A stretch of 64,000 bases of DNA from Micromonospora polyrhachis (GCF_014203835.1 NZ_JACHJW010000001.1:1550001-1614000); one strand, 5' to 3'. Positions 51,132-60,347 are shown, counted from the first letter of the stretch. Translations and numbers: made by a program. Notes: generated from the letters alone by a model not told the origin.

Positions 51132-52091
51132 TCAGGGCAGGCGGGAGAACCAGGCCATCGAGCCGGTCGCCGCCGCCATGGCCAGCAGCAGCCCCAGTCC
51201 GATAAACCGGGCGGAGATGTCCTGCCGCTCGGTGCGATAGCCCACCGAAGTCCCGATGTCCTCGTAGACGGCCCGCAGCTCGGCGCTCGTACCGGCCTCG
51301 TGGTAGCCGCCACCGGTCTCCTCGGCCACCGACTTCAGGGTCTGCCCGTCGACCGGCACCCGGATCGGCCGGCCGCCCCGATCCACCGACCCGGTCGGGG
51401 TGCCGAACGAGATGGTGTGCACCGGCACCTTCACCGCCACCGCGTCGGCCGCCGCCGCCAGCGGGTCGCGACCGGAGGTGTTCGCACCGTCCGAGAGCAG
51501 CACGATCCGGGCCGGGGGCGGATCCTTCGCCGCCCGCGCGTCCAGCGTCTTCACCGCCTGTAACGAGGTGTTGATCGCCTCTCCGATGGCGGTGCCCTGC
51601 ACACCGGTGGTCCCCTCGGCGAGCCGCCGGATGCCGTTGTGCAGCGCCTTGCGGTCGGTGCCCGGCGGTACGAACACCGCGGCGCTGCCGGCGAACGCCA
51701 CCAGCCCCACGTTGAACTCCTTGGGCAGTCCGTCGACGAACCGCCGTGCGGCCAGCTTCGCCGCCGCCAACCGGTCCGGCTCCACATCGGTGGCCAGCAT
51801 GGAGGTGGAGACGTCCACCGCCACCATGACGGTGGCCCGTTCCCGGGGCACCCGTACGTCGTCATGTGGGCGGGCGAAGCCGACCACCAGCAACGCCAGC
51901 ATCGCCAGGAACAGACTCGCCGGTACGTGCCGCCGCCATGCCGGGCGGTTCGGCGCGACCCGGTCGAGCAGTCGCAGGTTGGTGAACCGTACGGCGTAGC
52001 GGCTGCGCCGGCGCTGCATCAGCACGTACGCGACGCCCACCGCGACGACGCCCAGCAGCAGCCACAGCCGGCCGGGAGACTCCCAGGTCAC
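51132..52091 (-). CDS. VWA-domain membrane protein (BatA-like)
   Basis: 319 aa. TM helices at the N-terminus (LLLGVVAVGVAYVLM; LFLAMLALLVVGFA) and C-terminus flank a von Willebrand A domain with the MIDAS motif DVSTSM. Third gene of the MoxR-DUF58-VWA operon; GTG 52091 overlaps the DUF58 stop. Such systems act in chaperoning or assembling envelope complexes. Confidence 0.93.
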   Translation of the reverse strand: MTWESPGRLWLLLGVVAVGVAYVLMQRRRSRYAVRFTNLRLLDRVAPNRPAWRRHVPASLFLAMLALLVVGFARPHDDVRVPRERATVMVAVDVSTSMLATDVEPDRLAAAKLAARRFVDGLPKEFNVGLVAFAGSAAVFVPPGTDRKALHNGIRRLAEGTTGVQGTAIGEAINTSLQAVKTLDARAAKDPPPARIVLLSDGANTSGRDPLAAAADAVAVKVPVHTISFGTPTGSVDRGGRPIRVPVDGQTLKSVAEETGGGYHEAGTSAELRAVYEDIGTSVGYRTERQDISARFIGLGLLLAMAAATGSMAWFSRLP

Positions 52092-53122
52092 ACCCCACCT
52101 CCAGATCCCACCCGGGGACGGCCGCGAGCCGCACCGATCAGCCGGCGCTGGTCGTGGACGTGCCGCACGATGTCCGTGGTCCAATCCCGATCGGTACGCA
52201 GCGTCAGGTGTGCCGCACCGGCTCGGCGTACCGCCTGCTCGACCAGCCGGCGCTGCGCGAGGGCCGCCGCCGCGAACCGGTCCCGCAGCCGGGGGTCACC
52301 TGTGGACACCTCTCGCCGCTGCCCGGTCTCCGGGTCGACCAGGGTGATCAGGCCGACGTCGGGAAGTTCCAGCTCGCGCGGGTCGGTCACCTCCACGGCC
52401 AGCACCTGGTGCCGCCGGCCCAGCCGCCGCAACGGCCGTTCCCAGGTCGGCTCGCCGACGCCGTCCTCGGGCAGTCCGTCCAGGAAGTCGGAGACCACCA
52501 CCATCAGCCCGCGTCTGGGCACCGCCCGGTGCAGCGACTCGATGGCATCGGCCAGTCCGACCGGTGCCGCCGACCGGTCGGCGGGATCGGCGGCACCGAC
52601 GTCGGCGTCGGCCCGGGGCGCGGCCAGCAGGGTACGCAGCAGCGCCAGCAGGTGCTTGCGGCCGCCCCGGGCCGGGAAGCGTCGTATCCGGTCGGCCTGC
52701 ACCAGGTACGCCCCGAGCCGGTTGCCCATTCCGGAGGTGAGGAACCCGACCGCCGCCACGGCCGCCACCGCCAGCTCCCGTTTGTCCAGTTCGGCGGTGC
52801 CGAAGTCCATGCTGGGGCTGGCGTCCACCAGCAGCCAGGTGCCCAGTTCCCGGTCGGCGTCCACCTCCCGCACGTGCGGCGTGGTGGTACGGGCGGTCAC
52901 CGCCCAGTCCATCCGGCGTACCTCGTCCTCGCCGGGCCGGTACTCGCGACTGCCGGCGAACTCGCTGCCGGAGCCGGTGAGCAGCCCTCGATACTGGCCC
53001 TGCAACAACCCGTCGAGCCGCCGGGTGACGGTCAGTTCCAACCGGCGCAGTCGATGCTCCGGAGTCAGGTCCCGCAGACCCGGTTCGGCGGCCCCACCGC
53101 CGGTACGTCGGGGCCGCGTCAC
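52088..53122 (-). CDS. DUF58 protein
   Basis: 344 aa. DUF58 signature: GQYRGLLTGSGSEFAGSREYRPGEDEVRRMDWAVTARTTTPHVREVDADRELG followed by a VWA-like LLVDASPSMDFG. GTG 53122 overlaps the MoxR stop (GTGA). It couples MoxR ATPases to VWA proteins. Confidence 0.95.
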   Translation of the reverse strand: MTRPRRTGGGAAEPGLRDLTPEHRLRRLELTVTRRLDGLLQGQYRGLLTGSGSEFAGSREYRPGEDEVRRMDWAVTARTTTPHVREVDADRELGTWLLVDASPSMDFGTAELDKRELAVAAVAAVGFLTSGMGNRLGAYLVQADRIRRFPARGGRKHLLALLRTLLAAPRADADVGAADPADRSAAPVGLADAIESLHRAVPRRGLMVVVSDFLDGLPEDGVGEPTWERPLRRLGRRHQVLAVEVTDPRELELPDVGLITLVDPETGQRREVSTGDPRLRDRFAAAALAQRRLVEQAVRRAGAAHLTLRTDRDWTTDIVRHVHDQRRLIGAARGRPRVGSGGGV

Positions 53123-54159
53123 GCCGCCGCCAGTTCCGGATACGGCTCGCCTCTGGCCGGGGCGATCTGTGGCGGTGGCACCGCCTGCACCAGCCGTCGC
53201 ACCAGCCACTCCGGTCGTACGTCATCGGCGATCGCGTCGAAGGAGAGCACCAGCCGGTGCGCCAGTATGTCCACCGCCAGTTCCCGGACGTCCTCGGGTA
53301 GCACGTAGTCGCGGCCCCGGAGCAGGGCCTGCGCCCGGGCCGCGGCGACCAGCCCGAGGGTGGCCCGGGGACTGGCCCCGTAGGCCAACAATGGCGCGAG
53401 GTCCGGCAGCCCGAACCGGGCCGGATCACGGGTGGCCAGGATCAGGCGGACGACGTACTCGGCGAGGGCGTGGTGTACGAACACCCGACCGGCCCGTTCC
53501 TGGAGTGCCCGCAGCCGCTGCGGGTCGAGCACCTGCCGGGCCTTGGGCCGGTCGACGCTCATCCGGTAGAGGATGGCCAGTTCGTCGGCGTCGCTGGGGT
53601 AGTCGACGGTGACCTTCATCAGGAACCGGTCGCGTTGCGCTTCGGGCAACTGGTAGACGCCCTCGCTCTCGACCGGGTTCTGGGTGGCCAGCACCAGGAA
53701 CGGTTGGGGCACCGGATAGCTGCGGCCACCGATGGAGACCTGCCGTTCGGCCATCGCCTCCAGCAGGGCGGACTGCACCTTGGCCGGGGCCCGGTTGATC
53801 TCGTCGGCTAGCACCAGGTTGGCCATGATCGGTCCGAGTTCCACGTCGAAGCCCTCCTTCGACGCCCGGTAGATCCGGGTGCCGACGATGTCCGAGGGCA
53901 CCAGGTCCGGGGTGAACTGGATCCGGGAGAATCTGCCACCGACCGCGGTGGCGAGGGTCTGCGCGGCCAGGGTCTTGGCAACCCCGGGTACGCCCTCCAG
54001 CAGGCAGTGGCCGTCGGCGAGCAGGGCGGTGAGCAGCCGCTCGACGAGTTGGTCCTGCCCGACGATGACTCGTTTGACCTCGAAGAGGGTCTGTTCCAGC
54101 TCGGAACCGGAATTCGCGGTCTCGACCGGCCAGTGCGCGCTGGCCACAGTGTCCGACAT
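53119..54159 (-). CDS. MoxR-family AAA ATPase
   Basis: 346 aa. Walker A GVPGVAKT, Walker B LADEINRAPAKVQ, ATQNPVESEGVYQLPEAQRDRF sensor/arginine region, typical MoxR. ATG 54159 or GTG 54168. First gene of the coupled MoxR-DUF58-VWA operon. Confidence 0.96.
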   Translation of the reverse strand: MSDTVASAHWPVETANSGSELEQTLFEVKRVIVGQDQLVERLLTALLADGHCLLEGVPGVAKTLAAQTLATAVGGRFSRIQFTPDLVPSDIVGTRIYRASKEGFDVELGPIMANLVLADEINRAPAKVQSALLEAMAERQVSIGGRSYPVPQPFLVLATQNPVESEGVYQLPEAQRDRFLMKVTVDYPSDADELAILYRMSVDRPKARQVLDPQRLRALQERAGRVFVHHALAEYVVRLILATRDPARFGLPDLAPLLAYGASPRATLGLVAAARAQALLRGRDYVLPEDVRELAVDILAHRLVLSFDAIADDVRPEWLVRRLVQAVPPPQIAPARGEPYPELAAA

Positions 54160-54355
54160 GTCCGTCACGCTGCGGGCTACCCCGCCCTCCCGCGACCAAA
54201 CCTGTAGCCGATTCACTTTTCGACCCTGGCTGGACAACCCGTCGGCCGGGGTGTCCCCGGCCATCAGCGAGTGACCGTCGGTACGGTGCGCGACGTCCGT
54301 AGGATCTTCACGGTTCCGCCACAGCGTCGCCTCGACCCACCGTTAGCGTGCCCAC

Positions 54356-55375
54356 ATGAGCAGCCTGCCTACCCTGGAACGCCCAGCCGAACCGCCCCAC
54401 GCCCGCCGTCGACCGGGCCGAACCCTGCTGACCTGGCTGTGCTGGCTGGCGGTCGCCCCCGCGCTGATCTGGGCGGCCCTACGGATCACGGGGTTCGATC
54501 GGGGACCGCTGGTGCCATTGCTCGCCTTCACCCCGTACGTCGCCGGGTGGACCGTGGTGCCGGTGGCGCTGGCGCTCGCGCTGCGCCGCTGGTGGGCGGC
54601 GGGCGTCGCGGTCCTGACCGCGGTGGCGCTGATCGGGGTGGTCGCGCCGCGCGCGCTGGCCGACAACGACCCGCTGCCGGGCGGTTCGACGCTGCGGGTG
54701 CTCACCGCCAACCTGCTCGTCGGCGTCGCCGACCCGGCGGCCGTGGTCGAGCTGGTCCGCGCCCACCGGGTCGACGTGCTGGCGGTGCAGGAGTTCACGC
54801 CGGAGGCGCAGGCCGCGCTGGACCGGCACGGGCTGGCCGACCTGCTGCCCCACCGGCAGCTCAACGCCGAGGTGGGCAGCCCCGGATCAGGGTTGTACGC
54901 CCGGTTCCCGCTGAGCGCCGGCGGCACCCGGACCAACGACGGCGGCTTCACCCAGGCGTACGCGACGGTGCACATGCCGGATGCGCCGGCGGTGCTGGTC
55001 GAGTCGGCGCACCCGTGCGCGCCGTACGAACACCAGCAGCTCCGGTGCTGGCACACCGACCTGGACCGGCAGCCGAGGGCCACACCGGACGGTCCTCTGC
55101 GGATCCTGGCCGGTGACTTCAACGCCACCCTGGACCACGCTCCGCTACGCGCGCTGCTGGACACCGGCTACGTCGACGCGGCGGCAGCCGCCGGAGTCGG
55201 GCTGACCGGCACCTGGGGCCCGTACGACGGCGACTTCATCCCGCCGGTCGCCATCGACCACGTGCTGGTCGACCGCCGGATCGGGGTACGCGCCGCGTCG
55301 GTACACCCGCTGCCCGGCAGCGATCATCGGGCGCTGCTTGCCGAACTGGCCCTGCCACCCCTGCTTGGACGTTAG
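54356..55375 (+). CDS. Membrane-anchored EEP-family phosphatase/nuclease
   Basis: 339 aa. Three N-terminal TM helices (residues about 23-95) then an EEP domain outside: LRVLTANLLVG, VLAVQEFTPEA (metal Glu), ILAGDFNATLDH (catalytic Asp-x-Asn) and LPGSDHRALLAEL (final Asp-His). Substrate unknown. Followed by a hairpin and the convergent cimA. Confidence 0.9.
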   Translation: MSSLPTLERPAEPPHARRRPGRTLLTWLCWLAVAPALIWAALRITGFDRGPLVPLLAFTPYVAGWTVVPVALALALRRWWAAGVAVLTAVALIGVVAPRALADNDPLPGGSTLRVLTANLLVGVADPAAVVELVRAHRVDVLAVQEFTPEAQAALDRHGLADLLPHRQLNAEVGSPGSGLYARFPLSAGGTRTNDGGFTQAYATVHMPDAPAVLVESAHPCAPYEHQQLRCWHTDLDRQPRATPDGPLRILAGDFNATLDHAPLRALLDTGYVDAAAAAGVGLTGTWGPYDGDFIPPVAIDHVLVDRRIGVRAASVHPLPGSDHRALLAELALPPLLGR

Positions 55376-55377
55376 GA

Positions 55378-55418
55378 AAGGCCCCTTCCCGGCAAAAAGG
55401 CGACAGGAAGGGGCCCTT
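55378..55418. terminator. Bidirectional terminator EEP gene / cimA
   Basis: AAGGCCCCTTCC pairs with GGAAGGGGCCCTT (one bulged C) with a 16-nt loop containing AAAAA, followed by TGCTTT. Confidence 0.85.
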
Positions 55419-55463
55419 GCTTTCATCACACCGTGGAGGTGCGGGACGGGCCGTAGGTGCGGC

Positions 55464-57053
55464 TCAGACCTTGGGGGTGCGGGCGAGGCCGTAGGTAAGG
55501 GCGTCGACCAGGGCGTGCCAGCTCGCCTCGACGACGTTCTCGTGCACCCCGACGGTGGTCCAGTCCCGGCCGCCGTTGGCGTCGGCGGTCTCCACCAGCA
55601 CCCGCGTGATCGCCCCGGTGCCGTGACTGCCCTCCAGGATTCGGACCTTGTAGTCGGCCAGCTCGAAACCGCGCAGCTCCGGGTAGTGCCGGGACAGCGC
55701 CACCCGCAGCGCCTCGTCCAGGGCGTTGACCGGACCGTTCCCCTCGGCGGTGGCGATGATCCGCTCACCGCGTACCCGGAGCTTGACGGTCGCCTCGGAG
55801 ACCACCGCGCCGTCCTCGCGGTGCTCGACCAGCACCCGGTACGACTCCAGCGCGAACGGTCGGGGGGTGCCCGCCCCGGGCAGTTCGGAACGGACCAGCA
55901 GCTCGAACGAGGCGTCAGCGGCCTCGAACGACCAGCCGCCGGCCTCCAGGTCCTTGACCCGCTTGGTGACCCGGGACGCGGCGTCGGGATGGTCGGCCAG
56001 GTCCAGCCCGAGCTCGCGACTCTTGAGCTCGATGCTGGCCCGGCCGGCCATCTCCGTCACCAGGATCCGCATGTCGTTGCCCACCACGCTCGGGTCGATG
56101 TGGTTGTAGAGCACCGGATCCACTTTGATCGCACTCGCGTGCAGTCCCGCCTTGTGGGCGAAGGCTGCGGCCCCGACGTAGGCCTGGTGGGTCTCGGGGG
56201 CGATGTTGGCGATCTCTGCGATGGCGTGCGATACGCGCACCATCTGTTCCAGGCAGCCATCCGGTAGGACGGGCAGCCCGAGCTTGAGTTGCAGGTTGCC
56301 GACGACGGCGAAGAGGTCGGCGTTGCCGGGGCGTTCGCCGTAGCCGTTCGCGGTGCCCTGGAAGTGCCGTACGCCGGCCTCCACGGCGGCGACGGTGTTG
56401 GCGACCGCGCACGAGGTGTCGTTCTGGCAGTGGATGCCGAGCCGGTCCGGGGCGACACCGAGCCGCTCGGTCAACGCGCCGATGGCCGTGGTGACCTGGG
56501 AGGGCAGCATGCCGCCGTTGGTGTCGCACATGACCACGATCTCGGCACCGGCGTCGAGGGCGGCCGAGGTGACCGCCGTGGTGTACGCCGGGTCGTACCG
56601 GTAGCCGTCGAAGAAGTGCTCGCAGTCGAGGAAGACCCGGCGGCCCTCGGCGACGAAGTGCGCCACGGTGTCGGTGACCATGGCGAGGTTCTCCGCCCCG
56701 GTGGTGCGCAGCGCCCGTTCGACGTGCCGGATGTCGGACTTGGCGACCAGGCAGACGGCGGGGGTCTCGGCGTCGAGCAGGGCGCGTACCTGGGGGTCGT
56801 CGGCGACCGCGAGGCCGGCCTTGCGGGTGGCACCGAACGCGACGAGGAGGGCGTGCCTGAGGTCCAGTTCGGTGCGGGCCCGGCGGAAGAACTCGGTGTC
56901 CTTGGGCATCGCCCCCGGCCAGCCGCCTTCGATGAAGCCAACCCCGAACTCGTCGAGCAGCCGGGCGACGGCCAGCTTGTCGACGACGGAGTAGCTGATT
57001 CCCTCCCGCTGTGCCCCGTCGCGCAGCGTCGTGTCGTAGACCTGGAATGTCAT
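55464..57053 (-). CDS. cimA: Citramalate synthase
   Basis: Condenses acetyl-CoA and pyruvate to (R)-citramalate, the threonine-independent route to 2-oxobutanoate and isoleucine. 529 aa. FQVYDTTLRDGAQREGISYSV (catalytic start of the DRE-TIM fold), MVTDTVAHF, IHCQNDTSCAVANT and the C-terminal LeuA-type allosteric domain (FALESYRVLVEHREDG). ATG 57053 with AAAGGA 10 nt upstream. Preceded by an attenuator with a branched-chain leader peptide. Confidence 0.94.
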   Translation of the reverse strand: MTFQVYDTTLRDGAQREGISYSVVDKLAVARLLDEFGVGFIEGGWPGAMPKDTEFFRRARTELDLRHALLVAFGATRKAGLAVADDPQVRALLDAETPAVCLVAKSDIRHVERALRTTGAENLAMVTDTVAHFVAEGRRVFLDCEHFFDGYRYDPAYTTAVTSAALDAGAEIVVMCDTNGGMLPSQVTTAIGALTERLGVAPDRLGIHCQNDTSCAVANTVAAVEAGVRHFQGTANGYGERPGNADLFAVVGNLQLKLGLPVLPDGCLEQMVRVSHAIAEIANIAPETHQAYVGAAAFAHKAGLHASAIKVDPVLYNHIDPSVVGNDMRILVTEMAGRASIELKSRELGLDLADHPDAASRVTKRVKDLEAGGWSFEAADASFELLVRSELPGAGTPRPFALESYRVLVEHREDGAVVSEATVKLRVRGERIIATAEGNGPVNALDEALRVALSRHYPELRGFELADYKVRILEGSHGTGAITRVLVETADANGGRDWTTVGVHENVVEASWHALVDALTYGLARTPKV

Positions 57054-57064
57054 CGGCGGCGTCC

Positions 57065-57140
57065 TTTCCATTAAGCACCGGGACCGGCGGAGGCACCGGC
57101 AGCGGTATCGGGAGCGGCGGAGGTATCGGGAGCAACGGGG
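57065..57140. repeat. G/A-rich short tandem repeats in the cimA leader
   Basis: Units GGAGCGGCGGAGGTATCGGG and GGCACCGGCAGCGGTATCGG recur between the attenuator terminator and cimA. Confidence 0.8.
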
Positions 57141-57155
57141 CGAGTCGGGACCAAC

Positions 57156-57184
57156 AAAAAGACCCCCCGCAGGTGCGGGAGGTC
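57156..57184 (-). terminator. Attenuator terminator upstream of cimA
   Basis: On the minus strand: GACCTCCCGC, ACCT loop, GCGGGGGGTC then TTTTT. Ten pairs with one G-U plus a U-tract, rare for this genome. It lies about 100 nt before the cimA ATG and 30 nt after the leader-peptide stop. Confidence 0.88.
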
Positions 57185-57213
57185 GGCGCGCTCGGCGGAG
57201 GGTGCCGGGCGCG

Positions 57214-57246
57214 CTAGCAGAGAATAATGATCACTCGGAGTGCCAC
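57214..57246 (-). CDS. cimA leader peptide (branched-chain codons)
   Basis: GTG GCA CTC CGA GTG ATC ATT ATT CTC TGC TAG encodes MALRVIIILC, six of ten codons specifying Leu, Val or Ile; a GTG five codons in gives MIIILC. It lies just before the terminator at 57156-57184. A ribosome stalling at the Ile run would alter folding and prevent termination. No strong ribosome site is seen, so the exact start is uncertain. Confidence 0.7.
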   Translation of the reverse strand: MALRVIIILC

Positions 57247-57469
57247 GTTCCGTACTCTGCCACCATGCGCGTGTCCTCGGCAGGAAGAATCCACATCGCG
57301 GGACAATGACGGAGAGTCGTCCTACCGCATCGGCGCGCACGCTGCGAGTCGAACCGCCGCCGGTGATCGGCTTCACAGTTCCTCAGGCCGCCAGCAAGGC
57401 GAAACCGGACTGCGGAATCATCTGGAACGAATCCAGTTATCGGCCCCGCGCCGTCCACAAGGAGGACCC
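57247..57469. promoter_or_regulatory. Divergent gap cimA leader / ahpC
   Basis: About 220 bp holding the cimA and ahpC promoters. No OxyR-type palindrome could be assigned with confidence. The AAGGAGGA site before ahpC is at 57459-57466. Confidence 0.35.
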
Positions 57470-58024
57470 GTGCTCACTGTCGGTGACCACTTCCCCGAGT
57501 ACGAACTCAGCGCCTGCGTCTCGCTCGACGCCGACAACGCGTTCGCCACGATCAACAACAAGAGCCACCAGGGCAAGTGGCGGGTCGTCTTCTTCTGGCC
57601 GAAGGACTTCACCTTCATCTGCCCGACCGAGATCGCCGAGTTCGGCCGGCTCAACGGCGAGTTCGCCGACCGGGACGCCCAGGTGCTCGGCGTCTCCGTC
57701 GACTCAGAGTTCGTCCACTACGCGTGGCGCAAGGACCACCCGGACCTGCGCGACCTGCCGTTCCCGATGCTGAGCGACATCAAGCGCGAGCTGACCGCCG
57801 CCTGTGGCGTGCTCGGCGAGGACGGCGTCGCCCAGCGGGCGACCTTCATCATCGACCCGGACAACGAGATCCAGTTCGCCATGGTGACCGCCGGTTCGGT
57901 CGGCCGGAACGTCTCCGAGGTGCTGCGGGTGCTCGACGCCCTGCAGACCGACGAGCTCTGCCCGTGCAACTGGAACAAGGGCGGCGAGACGCTCGACGCC
58001 AAGAAGCTCCTCGCCGGAGCCTGA
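57470..58024 (+). CDS. ahpC: Peroxiredoxin AhpC
   Basis: 184 aa from GTG 57470 with AAGGAGGA. 2-Cys peroxiredoxin: peroxidatic Cys51 in FTFICPTEIAEFG and C-terminal resolving cysteines in DELCPCNWNKGG, the mycobacterial-type CPC arrangement reduced by AhpD. Reduces hydroperoxides and peroxynitrite. Four bp before ahpD. Confidence 0.97.
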   Translation: MLTVGDHFPEYELSACVSLDADNAFATINNKSHQGKWRVVFFWPKDFTFICPTEIAEFGRLNGEFADRDAQVLGVSVDSEFVHYAWRKDHPDLRDLPFPMLSDIKRELTAACGVLGEDGVAQRATFIIDPDNEIQFAMVTAGSVGRNVSEVLRVLDALQTDELCPCNWNKGGETLDAKKLLAGA

Positions 58025-58027
58025 GCC

Positions 58028-58558
58028 ATGGGTCTCGATGCGATCAAGGCGGCTCTGCCGGAGTATGCCAAGGACATCAAGCTGAACCTCGGTTCGACCG
58101 TCGGCACCTCGACGCTCACCGTCGAGCAGGCCTGGGGCACCGCCCTGGCCTGCGCGGTGGCCGGTCGTAACCCGGTGGTGCTGCGGGAGATTGCGGCCGA
58201 GGCAGCCGAGCGCCTCAAGCCCGAGGCGGTCGAGGCGGCCAAGGGCGCTGCGGCGATCATGGCGATGAACAACATCTACTACCGGGCCAAGCACCTCATC
58301 GGCGACGAGGACTACGCCTCGATGCCGGCCCGGCTGCGGATGCAGATCATCGGCAAGCCCGGTGTCGACAAGGGTGACTTCGAGCTGTGGTGCCTGGCGG
58401 TCTCGGCGATCACCGGCTGCGGAGTGTGCCTGGAGTCGCACGAGAAGACGCTGCGCGCTACCGGGTTCACCCGGGAGCAGGTGCACGAGGCGTTGCGCAT
58501 CGCCGCTGTCGTACACGCGGCTGCGGTAACGCTCGACGCGGAGGCCGCGCTGGCCTGA
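58028..58558 (+). CDS. ahpD: Alkyl hydroperoxide reductase AhpD
   Basis: 176 aa. Carboxymuconolactone-decarboxylase-like fold with the redox motif [10 protein letters not shown] (C131, C134, H138). Transfers electrons from lipoyl-dihydrolipoamide enzymes to AhpC. Operon with ahpC; a 21-bp terminator follows. Confidence 0.97.
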   Translation: MGLDAIKAALPEYAKDIKLNLGSTVGTSTLTVEQAWGTALACAVAGRNPVVLREIAAEAAERLKPEAVEAAKGAAAIMAMNNIYYRAKHLIGDEDYASMPARLRMQIIGKPGVDKGDFELWCLAVSAITGCGVCLESHEKTLRATGFTREQVHEALRIAAVVHAAAVTLDAEAALA

Positions 58559-58580
58559 CCAGCCGCGACGACCATTCGAC

Positions 58581-58625
58581 CGGGGGCGTTGTCCCGGGCC
58601 AGCCTGGCCCGGGACAACGCCCCCG
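58581..58625 (+). terminator. Terminator of ahpCD
   Basis: Perfect 21-bp stem starting CGGGGGCGTTGTCCCGGGCC with a GCC loop. Confidence 0.95.
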
Positions 58626-58728
58626 CCGCGTGTCCCCACCGGAGGGCAGACCTACCGGGTGTGGAATTCGAACCCTCTGGGTACGACTGTTCGGGACAGA
58701 GCAGACGTCGAGCAGAGGAGTGAAACCC

Positions 58729-59301
58729 ATGGACAGGCTCGACCCCCAGACCGCCCCGCACACGTCCACGCCGACCGGTGGCTACGACTCCACCGCGGCG
58801 GGCGGCTACGGCTCGACCCCGGCGGGCGGCTACGGTTCCACCGCGGCTGGTGGCTACGCGGACCCCGGCAGCTACACCGACGCGACCCCGACCGACGGCT
58901 ACTCGCGTACCGAGGCCGCGACCGGTGGTAGCGCCTTCCAGGCGTGGCGTTACCGGGACGACGCCGGGGTGACCGGCGCCGAACTGACCGGCTACAAGGC
59001 GGTCGCCACCGACGGCGGTATCGGCAAGATCGACGAGGCCACGCACGACGTGGACGCCAGTTACCTGGTGGTCGACACCGGACCGTGGATCTTCGGTAAG
59101 AAGGTCATGCTCCCCGCCGGTGTGGTGAACCGGGTGGACCACGACGAGGAGAAGGTCTACCTGGACCGGAGCAAGGACCAGATCAAGGCCGCTCCGGAGT
59201 ACGACGACACCAGCCACGCCGACCCTGCCTACCGCGACCGGCTCGGCGGTTACTACGGCGAGACCTACGGCTCGCCGAGTTCCTCGGACCGTCCGCTGTA
59301 G
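58729..59301 (+). CDS. PRC-barrel protein with Gly/Tyr repeat N-terminus
   Basis: 190 aa from ATG 58729 with AGAGGAG. Residues 10-65 are repeats of GGYxSTxA; residues 70-150 form a PRC-barrel (AFQAWRYRDDAGVTGAELTGYKAVATDGGIGKIDEATHDVDASYLVVDTGPW). The C-terminus is Tyr/Gly/Asp-rich. PRC-barrels bind RNA or proteins; here possibly a stress-related protein. Role unknown. Confidence 0.88.
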   Translation: MDRLDPQTAPHTSTPTGGYDSTAAGGYGSTPAGGYGSTAAGGYADPGSYTDATPTDGYSRTEAATGGSAFQAWRYRDDAGVTGAELTGYKAVATDGGIGKIDEATHDVDASYLVVDTGPWIFGKKVMLPAGVVNRVDHDEEKVYLDRSKDQIKAAPEYDDTSHADPAYRDRLGGYYGETYGSPSSSDRPL

Positions 59302-59379
59302 GTCCGGAAGAACGTCAAGTCGCCGGTGGCCGGTAGGGTTCGTCCCTACCGGCCACCGGCATCTCCCGCGCGGTACGAC

Positions 59380-59432
59380 GGCGTCCCCCATCCGGTACGA
59401 CGGTGTCCCCCATCCGGTACGGCGATACGCCG
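59380..59432. repeat. Short direct repeat before the phosphatase gene
   Basis: GGTACGACGGCGTCCCCCAT recurs with one change at about 59393-59412 and partly again. Non-coding. Confidence 0.6.
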
Positions 59433-59453
59433 AAAATTCGTTACGGTGAGCGG

Positions 59454-60194
59454 GTGGACGTGCTGCCGGTTAACCGTGTGACCAACTTCTCTACCGTCTT
59501 CAACTTCCGGGACGTCGGCGGCTACGCCGGTCTCGACGGCCGTCCAGTGCGCTGGCGGCGGCTCTACCGGTCCGACTCGCCGCATCGGATCTGCGGCGTC
59601 GACCAGGAGACATTTACCGCCCTCGCCATTCGCACCGTGATCGACCTGCGCCGGCCGACCGAGGTGGCCCGCGACGGCCGGGTACCCGCCTGCGATGGGC
59701 TGTCCTACCTGCACATCCACCCGGAGCACCAGCAGTGGGACGAGGTGCCGTACGACGAACGGCACGGTGTGGCCCGCTACCTGGCCGACCGTTACCGGGA
59801 CCTGGCCGAGACCGGTACGGCCGGCATCGCCCACGCGCTCGCGGTGATCGCCGAACAGGAGTCCGCCCCGGTAATGGTGCACTGCGTGGCCGGCAAGGAC
59901 CGGACCGGTGTGCTGTGTGCCCTGACCCTGTCCCTGCTCGGCGTCAGCGACACCGACATCGCCGCCGACTACGCACTGACCGACGCCTCGGCCGAGCGGT
60001 TCACCGCCTACCTGCGGGAACACCTACCCGCACACGCCGCCACCCCGGCGGCCTACCATGCCTCGCCGGCCGAGGCGATGCTGATGTTCCTGACCGAACT
60101 GCGCGAGCGGCACGGGTCGGTGGAGCGTTACGTGCGCGACGCTGGGCTCCAGACCGACCAGATCGCGGCGCTCCGGGCCCACCTGCTGAGCTGA
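59454..60194 (+). CDS. Tyrosine-protein phosphatase (PtpB-like)
   Basis: 246 aa. N-terminal FNFRDVGGYAGLDGRPVRWRRLYRSDS is the family start; catalytic P-loop HCVAGKDRTG (H143, C144, R150). C-terminal LHIHPEHQQW... and helical part as in the PtpB family of atypical dual-specificity phosphatases. May act on protein or lipid phosphates. GTG start. Confidence 0.9.
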   Translation: MDVLPVNRVTNFSTVFNFRDVGGYAGLDGRPVRWRRLYRSDSPHRICGVDQETFTALAIRTVIDLRRPTEVARDGRVPACDGLSYLHIHPEHQQWDEVPYDERHGVARYLADRYRDLAETGTAGIAHALAVIAEQESAPVMVHCVAGKDRTGVLCALTLSLLGVSDTDIAADYALTDASAERFTAYLREHLPAHAATPAAYHASPAEAMLMFLTELRERHGSVERYVRDAGLQTDQIAALRAHLLS

Positions 60195-60300
60195 CAGGCA
60201 GTGCTGAGCTATCCCCAGGCTGCGCCAACAGCGCTGAGCTACCCCGGTCCGCGCCAACAGCGCTGAGCTGTCTGGTACGGAGCCGACCGCGCCGAGCCAG
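60195..60300. repeat. Degenerate tandem repeats after the phosphatase gene
   Basis: Units GCGCCAACAGCGCTGAGCTA recur two to three times (from about 60203). Non-coding. Confidence 0.75.
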
Positions 60301-60311
60301 CCGGAAGCAGC

Positions 60312-60347
60312 GGGGCCGACCGGGCATTGACCCACCCGGTCGGCTCC
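60312..60347. terminator. Bidirectional terminator phosphatase / ilvE
   Basis: GGGGCCGACCGGG pairs with CCCGGTCGGCTCC, one mismatch, 10-nt loop; between convergent genes. Confidence 0.8.

Noticed and set aside
57231..57458. Minus-strand frame between cimA and ahpC that could be an oxyR remnant
   Set aside because: The translation shows no HTH or OxyR motif; it is an open frame by chance overlapping the leader region.
57240..57773. Plus-strand frame MTESRPTASARTLRV... overlapping ahpC
   Set aside because: Shadow of ahpC in another frame; the AhpC motifs and ribosome site decide.
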